From positions 31,610-95,609 of the forward strand of contig CAJQUW010004792.1 of assembly GCA_907163375.1 (NCBI GenBank): a stretch of 64,000 nucleotides of DNA, written 5' to 3'. Made by a program: the position numbers and the translations under genes. Below, piece after piece: positions 56,868 through 64,000 of this stretch. Positions within the stretch are counted from its first letter, which is position 1, and each line of letters begins with the position of its first letter. This stretch comes from Prostheceraeus crozeri. Lineage: Eukaryota > Platyhelminthes > Polycladida > Euryleptidae. Under the pieces are notes generated by a model. The model saw only the letters and a list, made by a program, of their open reading frames with translations, did not search any database and had not been told where the DNA came from.

Positions 56868-58094
56868 CCCCTTTCCATCGGTAACGGATTTATTTGCACC
56901 ATGCCACTCACGGTAAAAATAAGCAAAAATATTTTTTTTGTAATTATTTTTATTCAAGTTACATGACAAACATCACAACAATTGTTCATGCCACAGTCGA
57001 AAACACGGGACGGGGCATAAAGAAATGTTACCTGGACAAGCATCACACTTATAGAATGTGTCTTTTCTTGTGTAATTTTTCAGGCATTGCTGGCGTTTTC
57101 TTCTGAGGCGACTGCGCTTTCCCTCTTTCATTTCATCGATATATGCTGGACTGTGAATCTGACCCTCATTCAAACGGCTGGTCTGGTCGCTGAGTCTGGG
57201 CTGTCTACCTCTCATAGGGCAGGATTCTACTCCTGTGGAATGAATAATTGCTTGCTTTGTGAATTGGAGGAAAGTACATCTAGCATCACGATCTCTTTTG
57301 TATCTCAAATGACCATTCAAAAGCAGTTGCTGAATAAAGTGAATGCACAGTTTTTTGAACCATGTCCATGACTTCCTTGCACATGTTTTTTTTTTTCCTG
57401 TTTGATCGCCCCCTACCGCCGGCCCATGCCTGCATTGCAATTTTCTTTGCATTTTGGCTTTTAAATTAATAAGTCCTGTTACCCCTTAGAATTCTTTCTT
57501 CTTTTCTAAGCCGGCTGGCTTTACGTTGCTTATGAGCTAAATATACTTAAAGAATTCTTTTTTTGCTAAGGCTCGCCGGCTGGGCATTGGGTGGCTGCAA
57601 AGATAAACGTCTCTATGTTCGTTTTCAGTTTTGACAGCACTGGCCTATTTCATTCATCAGTCTCTCATCTGAATTTGTCTAGCTCAATCAAGTCAACATT
57701 AACCACTCCATCATATTCATCTCTTCCGTCTTCATCTGAACGCTCAAGGTCGCACGTCCCGAACGCATCGAGTACATCTTCCGAACCAGCACAACAGAAC
57801 CAGGTTTCAGGCAAGCCTTTGTGTGAGAACTTTAATAAAGGTGTCATTACCAGACGACGACAGACCATGTTTACCAGCCTCAAGCCAAGTGGTGAGTGAA
57901 TTAATAAATGTGCATGACACTGTGTGTGTCTATGCATCACAACAACTGTATGTCCTCATACACAATTAGACTATGCAGGAGAACACTGATATTTCTATAC
58001 ACACTGCGGTGTCTTAGTGAGAAATCAGGCGACGCACCGGTGCGTCTTAGTGAGATGTTAGGGGACGCACCGGTGCGTTTCAGTATGAAAGGGG
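56868..58094 (-). mobile_element. piggyBac-type element, internally deleted, 1227 bp
   Basis: Ends CCCCTTTCC and GAAAGGGG are directly flanked by TTAA (56864-56867, 58095-58098). The palindrome GACGCACCGGTGCGT occurs twice just inside the right end (58031-58046, 58063-58077). It contains the C-terminal part of a piggyBac-like transposase and a possible acidic N-terminal part, with the catalytic middle missing. Confidence 0.85.
56973..57400 (-). pseudogene. piggyBac-like transposase, C-terminal part
   Basis: The minus-strand frame includes SWTWFKKLCIHFIQQLLLNG (the end of the catalytic domain; the family has W-Y/W-K-K-L), then SRLRRKRQQC. After that comes the cysteine-rich C-terminal finger CDACPGN ... 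LCPVPCFRLWH, matching the C-x2-C ... C-x3-C-F-x2-[YW]-H pattern of piggyBac proteins. The catalytic Asp residues should lie in the deleted middle. A minus-strand frame at 57940-57665 with an acidic stretch (DLERSDEDGRDEYDG) may be the N-terminal part of the same protein. Confidence 0.8.
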
Positions 58095-58209
58095 TTAATG
58101 CTGAGTTGCAACCTCAGTTGAAAAATGAGAACAGACCTGGGGAATAATGGGAACAAAATGGGGAGCAGGTGCCATTCATCCAATATCAGGAATCATCAGA
58201 AGGTTTGGT

Positions 58210-58366
58210 TCATATCTTCTAGCATCGACACAACTCCTATTTGGAATTCACAGCAATCCGCAAGCGGCGCACGACTGATTTTTCTATCTCTGTAAGCGAT
58301 TGAACATTTATTTTACCCCCTTAGTAAATTTATTAAGTGATTTGCTTAAACAATCTAATTCTGTGA
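58210..58366. mobile_element. Partial copy of the 8-bp-duplication MITE family (right half)
   Basis: Matches the right third of the copies at 60434-60917 and 62673-63200 (AGCAATCCGCAAGCGGCGCA; AACAATCTAATTCTGTG). The left part is missing. Confidence 0.75.
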
Positions 58367-59640
58367 ATGTTGCAGCCTAAATAGAATGATTAAATTGCGG
58401 TGGTCAGTGTGACGTTTGCACAAGACGCTACAGTATGTTGAATACATAAATGAAAAGGAATTATGCGCCTTGTCGAAATTATAAACAACTATCCTGTTTC
58501 TATGAGGTTTAGTTGTTGCACAATGCTACACGCTTAGGCCCGTTAAGATATAGACAGAAATAGTACTCTTTAAAGTCAGTATTTTTGATTTAATGTAAGA
58601 AAAACGCATTGATTGCATTCTATAGTACCTTCATGGATTATATACCTTATTGATGTGATATTAAACTCTTGGTGCAAGTCTAAAGGATATAATGAATGGA
58701 ACAAAATCTTTCACGATGGCCCGCTCTTGTAAAAATGCTATTAGAGAATTCCATTCAAATAAAATATACTCGTACATAGACAGCAACTTCATAAAGCACA
58801 TGTTGCATATTTATATAATGTGATTTTTTCACACACAGACAATTCACTATTCTTGAGAATAGCTGTAAATTGAACAAGTTTTTCGAAAATTGTCCGAATT
58901 TCTTATATTCTTGAGACCCCATTCATAATACGAGTATATAAATCTCAAGGAACCTTTTCGATAGTGTATTATCATAATAGTATGTTTGAAAGCTGCAGGT
59001 GGCGAATAAGTTCTGATAGCCAGAAAATGATAGACATGTATTTGTTTATCTTAGCCGATTTTTTGCCAAAGTAGTGGATATTTTAGTAACTAATTAGCAG
59101 TAAGTAGTAATATTTATTTGTTAGTTTCATATGAAAATATATTTATTGTATGATCAATGTGATCAGTTAAAAAGGCTAATTTTTTAAATTCACGAAAGAT
59201 TAAACTACAAAACATTTAATTTCCGTGAAATGTCGTGGTAATTACTATGTAATGATTCAAATATTTATTACTGCTGCAAATTCCTGAATGTGAGGAGATG
59301 TTGAGCAAATCGACATAACAAGATTCTCCACTCATTCTTTGGTATCGAAGATAGTGAACAACTTCTATTTGCTAGACTGTGTGGCTGTATGTGATGTGGG
59401 AAATGGCAAGGTGCTGCGGGAGAAAGTAGAGCCTCGGCACTAGAGACGGAAGAAAAGGATTACAAGAGAAAATAAGATGCGAGATTAAACGGCGGAGTAG
59501 AGCGCAAAGCCGGGAACTATCGCCGGCGAACTTCGCAGGCGAGCATGCTAAAAAATAGTACGGTACTGATCTCTAGCATGATCATGGTAACATGCTAGCT
59601 TTTCGCGAGATGCGTTCCCACAAGGAGTGTAAATATCAAT
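58367..59640. other. No gene seen
   Basis: AT-rich sequence with no open frame or repeat end that I could place. Confidence 0.5.
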
Positions 59641-59696
59641 TGTAATTGCAGTTTACAGACAAAAGCCTCAAGGTTTTGATTGATCGAAATTTATTC

Positions 59697-59737
59697 ACCA
59701 TAGCGCTTTCAAGCGTTTGCGCTTATCATCAGTGGCA
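59697..59737 (-). ncRNA. Hammerhead ribozyme-like motif in PLE 3' repeat
   Basis: Minus strand: TGCCA, core CTGATGA, one extra T, a hairpin AAGCG/CGCTT (5 perfect pairs, loop CAAA), core GAAA, AGCGCT as minimal stem III, A at the cleavage position, then TGGTG pairing back to TGCCA with a G-U pair. Confidence 0.6.
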
Positions 59738-59814
59738 TACACAGTCTAAAAGAATACAATATCGACACGTTTATACACAAGATAAAATAGAACTAAGTTT
59801 AAAATAAAAAGAGT

Positions 59815-60346
59815 TCTTCCGATCGCAAGTTGTTGTTCATCAATATCTTCTTCTCGTCGATGTACTGCTTGATGAATAGAGATTCAGCGACACGTGTGTT
59901 CGAGGTACGCATGAGAATTTCGAAGCAATCACGAGACGGTGGATGAATATGCATAGATATCTCTGATGCTGGTCCGCCTTTGATATGTTCGGTTATTCTG
60001 GTTTGTGCATGTCTCCGTGTTTCACATAGAAATAAACTGTTTATCTGAAGTTCGCTAGAATGGAAATTGACTCAAGGTCGCAGCACATCCGGGGAACTAA
60101 GTTGAGGCATGAAGAACCAATTAAAAGCTTCAATTTACTCATGTGACTGATTCTAACCCAATGATACAGACATTGGCCAGTGCATTTAGGTGAAAATGCG
60201 TGCGATTTATGTGCCGTTATTGTGCATTGCATGAAGCTTGATTTCCATTCTAGAGGTTTTATTGTTGTCAATTTATATGGTGTTTCACCGATGTAATGCT
60301 GTTCGCAGCATTCACACTTGCATTCATATACGATGGATGAAGACAC
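59815..60346 (-). pseudogene. PLE GIY-YIG endonuclease, split by a MITE
   Basis: The upstream part (60346-60280) reads IVYECKCECCEQHYIGET, the GIY-YIG motif with a CxCxxC-type cluster typical of PLE nucleases. The downstream part (60024-59815) reads RHAQTRITEHIKGG and ends with RVAESLFIKQYIDEKKILM. The two flank the MITE at 60025-60279 and are adjacent parts of the same domain. The nuclease nicks target DNA for retrotransposition. The copy is inactive because of the insertion. Confidence 0.78.
60025..60279. mobile_element. 255-bp MITE with CATAGAAAT ends, copy 2
   Basis: Matches 6580-6835 along its length. It is flanked by perfect GTGTTTCA at 60017-60024 and 60280-60287. Inserted in the PLE GIY-YIG domain. 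Confidence 0.88.
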
Positions 60347-60433
60347 TGAAAAGGTGACTGGGTCTATGTTTTTTTATCATATTTTGTGTTTTATAGCTGT
60401 AAAAGGCTAGACGTATTTTGCTTTTGCTAAGAT

Positions 60434-60917
60434 CACATAATTAGACAGGTCGTCTCTTCTTCCGTTTGAATAGAAGGGAAGCATTGGAACATGTAACGTA
60501 AATGAAATGGCACAACCTGCTGACTAAATACCATAGCAATCGAACAATGAGCAGCCAGTTCAACATTGTGCAAATTGTGCAAAGTTTCAGTGACTGTTAT
60601 CAACCGGATCACACAGCAAAGGGACACAGACGACATCAAGTTCTTCAGAGAAGTTTGTGAACGTTTTTTTCATGCACCTGCTAACTTTTTTAAAAATGAT
60701 CGGAGGACGCAACATTATCGAGAAAACTTTTGCGCAATGATCTGAATTCTTCGAATCTGATAGAGTCGTGGCGATCGGAGCATTTTGAAAGAATTCAGAG
60801 CAATCCACAAGCGGCGCACGACTATTTTGCCCACTTATTAAGTTCCTGCATGTGCCATCTGCTTGAATCAGTTTGAACTTTTAGCAAAGTGATGCGATTA
60901 AACAATCTAATTCTGTA
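60434..60917. mobile_element. MITE with 8-bp target duplication, copy 2
   Basis: Ends CACATAATTAGA and TCTAATTCTGTA, flanked by GCTAAGAT (60426-60433) and GCTAAGAC (60918-60925), 7 of 8 matching. 484 bp. Inserted in the PLE. Shares nearly all its sequence with 62673-63200, minus about 40 bp near 60825. Confidence 0.88.
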
Positions 60918-61195
60918 GCTAAGACTTTTGTTTAACTGATAAACTCCTTTGCGAATTTCTTTTACGAATGGAATTCTCCAAAAAATCTCCTTTTTATCGT
61001 TGATGGGTATTTCACGAGGACAATTGCTTTCCTTATTGGCCTTTTTTATAAAACTGGTATTGTAGCCGTTGCGAGTAAAAATATCGTTTACTTTATTGGA
61101 AGGTCGAATCTTGTCTTCCTCGCTAGAGCTGAGACGATTAGATCTGGCATATAAAGCCTTGATGGCATTTAATTCTCTTTTTATTTTAAACTTCG
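60918..61195 (-). pseudogene. PLE connector segment between RT and GIY-YIG
   Basis: The minus-strand frame is open across the segment: KIKRELNAIKALYARSNRL, then NGYNTSFIKKANKES, then FWRIPFVKEIRKGVYQLNK. Position and the repeated basic, aromatic pattern match the region between the reverse transcriptase and the endonuclease of PLEs. Confidence 0.65.
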
Positions 61196-61250
61196 CTCTA
61201 TTTTTTCTTGTATATAAACGTGTCGATATTGTATTCTTTTAGACTGTGTA

Positions 61251-61292
61251 TGCCACTGATGATGAGCGCAAACGCTTGAAAGCGCTATGGTG
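61251..61292 (+). ncRNA. Hammerhead ribozyme-like motif in inverted PLE 5' repeat
   Basis: Inverted partner of 59697-59737 with the same core. The outermost stem II pair is G-U here instead of A-U, otherwise nearly identical. It lies at the opposite end of the element in the opposite orientation. Confidence 0.6.
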
Positions 61293-61310
61293 AATAATTG
61301 TAATTGATAT

Positions 61311-62252
61311 TTAAATTAAGTCAATAATGCAAAATTCAAAATTCACAATTCAAAACGTTCTATTTCCAAGACATCAAATTTATACAATATAAGATAAATA
61401 TTAAATTAATTGATAATAACCAATGTCAATTTAATCGCTGAATCTGATATGTGCTTCAATATTACATTCATGGTTGACGCGTTCAGCAAAGGTTATTTTG
61501 TTTTCAAATCAGTGAGTCTAGACTCACTAATAAGCTCAATAGAATGCATGTTGACGAACTTTAGACATTACTTTTCACGAGGAATGACCTTTAATGACCT
61601 TATCAATTACCTACTCATCAAAGCATTGAGTTTATCCGACTGGTCAGGGAGACAATGCAATATTTCATCCAATTCATGTGATTTGACGCTGTTATCAGCG
61701 AAATCAGTTTCTGGATGGATCAGCGAGCTTATCGAACTGAAGACTTTTGTTCTTTTATATTTAAAGTTTCAACGTTGTGAAAATGTGAAGTTCAATTTAT
61801 ATGGATGATAACTGCAAGGTCCTATCATGTAAGTGCATAATGTTTCATCCATGTCAATCTTCTATTTTCTCGAACTTTGCTGTCTATAGGTTGACGGGGA
61901 CAAGTTGTTTTATTGATCTCTTTTCATGACAAAGACTTCGTTTCACTCCCAAGTTCTATTTTGACAAAGAAAACCAAAGGTGGATATAACGCGTCCCGAC
62001 GTTTCCAGTAGGCCTACCTCAATCTTGACTGACGGGAAGTCTGAGAGAACCTTGGAGTGGAGTGAAATATTTTCTATAAAATGTTACAGATGGCCTAAAG
62101 TTTCAATTCTATAAACGTTTCTATCATCTGATAACTACACTGTAAATTATTGTTTGATAGGGGACCTTGGACTATTTTCTCTCGAATATCATTTTGAAAA
62201 AGCTGCAATCAACTTATAGATTAAAATTATCTTTAATGAAAGTAGTAGCATC
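61311..62252. other. Unassigned; one open frame of 132 codons
   Basis: A plus-strand open frame at 61410-61808 contains a hydrophobic start and SLISSIECMLTNFRHYFSRG, with no recognisable motif. No donor or acceptor was confirmed. Confidence 0.3.
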
Positions 62253-63403
62253 ATGAAAAGATGCTATGATCATGTTTCAAATAATTTAGACACTAGCAAT
62301 TATTCATATACATGGCGCTGGAGAATAAAGCATCTTTTAAAGCAAATTAATTTATCACATCTTTGGTTAGATGAAAACAGCTTAGAGATAAATAAGCGCA
62401 AATGTAACATTATAGTAAAAACCAGACTAATGGAGCATTTTAGAGCCATTTGGACAAATTATACCAAGCAAAGGTAGAACCGGAATAGACTACTTGGAGT
62501 TAAGTCAATTCGATTGCAGCATGAAGAATTATTTAACTCTGAATCTACAACTAAATATTATAGCACCTTTGTTGAAATTGCGATGTGGGAATCATAACCT
62601 AGCAGTTAAAACTGGATGTTCTAGAAATCGATTGAGCTATGACGAAAGATGCGATGATAGAACAGTTGAAACCACAGAATTAGACAGGTCGTCTCTTCTT
62701 CCGTTTGAATAGAAGGGAAGCATTGGAACATGTAACGTAAATGAAATGGCACAACCTGCTGACTAAATACCATAGCAATCGAACAATGAGCAGCCAGTTC
62801 AACATTAAACACGCCAAATTGTGCAAAGTTTCAGTGACTGTTATCAACCGGATCACACAGCAAAGGGACACAGACGACATCAAGTTCTTCAGAGAAGTTT
62901 GTGAACGTTTTTTTCATGCACCTGCTAACTTTTTTAAAAATGATCATTATCGAGAATGCAACATTATCGAGAAAACTTTTGCGCAATGATCTGAATTCTT
63001 CGAATCTGATAGAGTCGTGGCGATCGGAGCATTTTGAAATAATTCAGAGCAATCCGCAAGCGACGCACGACTATTTTTCCTATCTCTGTAAGGTATTAAA
63101 AATTTCTTTTTGGCCACTTATTAAGTTCCTGCATGTGCCATCTGTTTGAATCAGTTTGCAGTTTTAGCAAAGTGATACGATTAAACAATCTAATTCTGTG
63201 GTTGAAACTGTATACCATTTCATTTGTAAATGTGCATTGTATCAGGCTGCACTTCACACCATTCTTTGTAGATATCTCGAAGCAAGATTTCTATGTAATG
63301 CTAGAAACTTTGGAAATAGGTAAAATTGTGACATTAAGCAAATACATAAACAGTGCAAATAGCATCAGAACAGATAAATTGCGTCAGCGACCAATGACAT
63401 CGT
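62253..63403 (+). pseudogene. LINE 3'-terminal coding fragment, split by a MITE
   Basis: The plus-strand pieces appear in the order expected at the end of a LINE polymerase ORF. First is WRIKHLLKQINLSHLWLDEN (the 'I..LL..LGL..VW' block), then MEHFRAIWTN, then APLLKLRCGNHNLAVKTG ('KLR.G.H.L.IE.G'), then a Cys-rich start (RLSYDERCDDRTVET). Beyond the MITE come YHFICKCALYQAA (completing a C-x-C ... H-F-x3-C-x2-Y zinc knuckle) and KIVTLSKYINSANSIRTDKL. A few frame changes separate the pieces. The type is like non-RTE LINEs with a C-terminal CCHC-like knuckle. The polymerase itself is not present. Confidence 0.7.
62673..63200. mobile_element. MITE with perfect 8-bp target duplication, copy 3
   Basis: Ends CACAGAATTAGA and TCTAATTCTGTG are a perfect 12-bp inverted repeat, flanked by identical GTTGAAAC at 62665-62672 and 63201-63208. 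528 bp, the best-preserved copy. Inserted within the zinc-knuckle region of the LINE fragment. Confidence 0.92.
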
Positions 63404-64000
63404 GATAAGTATTCAGATGTATTAAAGGTTCTGATAGCGCAACATATCGTTCAATGCGAATTAGTGAGGCGAACAGCAAACCGAGGTCTTGAACGTATCT
63501 AACAACTTCACGTTTCTCATTAATCGATTCTATTACTGGTAAGATGATGCGAATTGCTGAATTTTTTAATGATCACAATATGATGTTATTGTTTCATGCA
63601 TGTGTATCACCTATTGTTCCGGACCTCTTAATAAGAAGGACTTAATAATTAGGCAAGACGAATGCTGGCGTGAGCCATTAATTTTGAATACATATTCCGA
63701 TCTGCTTTGATATGCCGTTTTTATCAAACTTTAACATTTTTCATTGCAAAAGTATGATGGTGCATAACTTTTACAGATGGAATCATGACTTGCTTAAACA
63801 TATTAAATATGAATGAAAATGTCCTCTCCTTCAGGCAGTGTCATCTCTTATTTCAGTGTCATTACTTAATCTCACCTCCACTTTATTGTCATTCTGTAAA
63901 TTTCTCAATCGCCTTGTCATCAGTCATCTCATTCATTCTCTTTTGTATACATGTACGTGCTTTTCAATTATAGAAATAAACGTTCTGATATTCTGATATC
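63404..64000. other. No gene seen
   Basis: AT-rich sequence to the window edge; no recognisable motif. Confidence 0.5.

Larger units (their letters stand above)
59640..61310 (-). mobile_element. Penelope-like element with inverted terminal repeats and nested MITEs
   Basis: Inverted terminal repeats at about 59684-59800 and 61185-61305 (CCATAGCGCTTTCAAGCG; ACACAGTCTAAAAGAATACA) enclose minus-strand PLE coding sequence. Reading down the minus strand, a connector segment (61190-60918) is followed by the GIY-YIG part (60346-59815). Two MITEs sit inside (60434-60917 and 60025-60279). The reverse transcriptase is absent, so the copy is 5'-truncated. Apart from the insertions it is only lightly damaged, which suggests a fairly young copy. 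Confidence 0.8.

Noticed and set aside
56864-58098. Treating the large TTAA element at 33-39 kb as piggyBac because of its TTAA flanks
   Set aside because: The piggyBac derivative here has CCCCTTTC ends and the typical C-terminal finger. The 33-39 kb element has different ends and a different protein.
61410-61808. 132-codon open frame as a host gene
   Set aside because: No motif, no splice sites and no neighbouring coding evidence; mentioned only as an unassigned frame.

Overview
The window looks like repeat-rich nuclear DNA from a metazoan, most likely a marine invertebrate. It is AT-rich, has no operons or prokaryotic gene density, and carries a candidate GT-AG spliced exon, tRNA-like sequences and many animal transposon families (Tc1/mariner, hAT, piggyBac, an RTE-like LINE, another LINE type, Penelope-like elements). 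Frequent short words such as TAGGCCTA and ACATGTA fit echinoderm or hemichordate genomes, but that is a weak inference.

Layout. 0-9 kb: a possible exon running off the left edge, a 20-bp minisatellite, a tRNA-like sequence, a Penelope-like (PLE) remnant with a hammerhead-like motif, a 523-bp MITE split by a hAT element that keeps a BED zinc-finger exon, a possible LINE ORF1 relic and a 256-bp MITE. 9-14 kb: almost featureless. 14.4-19 kb: a complete Tc1-like transposon with intact transposase, abutting the 3' tail of an RTE-like LINE, then a decayed Tc1 relic. 19-23.7 kb: little. 23.7-27 kb: PLE reverse transcriptase and GIY-YIG remnants and a second Tc1-like element with a broken transposase. 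28-29 kb: an inverted pair of hammerhead-like repeats and the best candidate host exon (minus strand, ending at a consensus splice donor). 31.7-32.4 kb: a 365-bp perfect tandem duplication.

33-39.2 kb holds the most unusual object: a 6.2-kb element with terminal inverted repeats of over 300 bp, flanked by TTAA. It encodes a zinc-finger protein with DDE-like blocks that I cannot place in a named superfamily. Its gene carries about three lesions. 41.2-54.7 kb is an old segmental duplication (A, 41230-45175; B, 46675-54745). Its copies differ by insertions: a 986-bp MITE in A, and in B a 1.5-kb palindromic element and a 4.17-kb TIR element with subterminal repeat arrays. Both copies carry an immunoglobulin-like plus transmembrane coding remnant.

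55-64 kb: a second tRNA-like sequence, an internally deleted piggyBac element, a PLE with inverted terminal repeats bearing hammerhead-like motifs and with two MITEs inserted in it, and a LINE 3' end split by a further MITE with perfect 8-bp target duplications.

No complete host gene is visible. The interest lies in the mobile elements: one intact transposase source (Tc1), non-autonomous families that can be dated by nesting, candidate self-cleaving RNA motifs at four loci, and the unclassified TTAA element. All calls were made by reading; no search or folding program was run.
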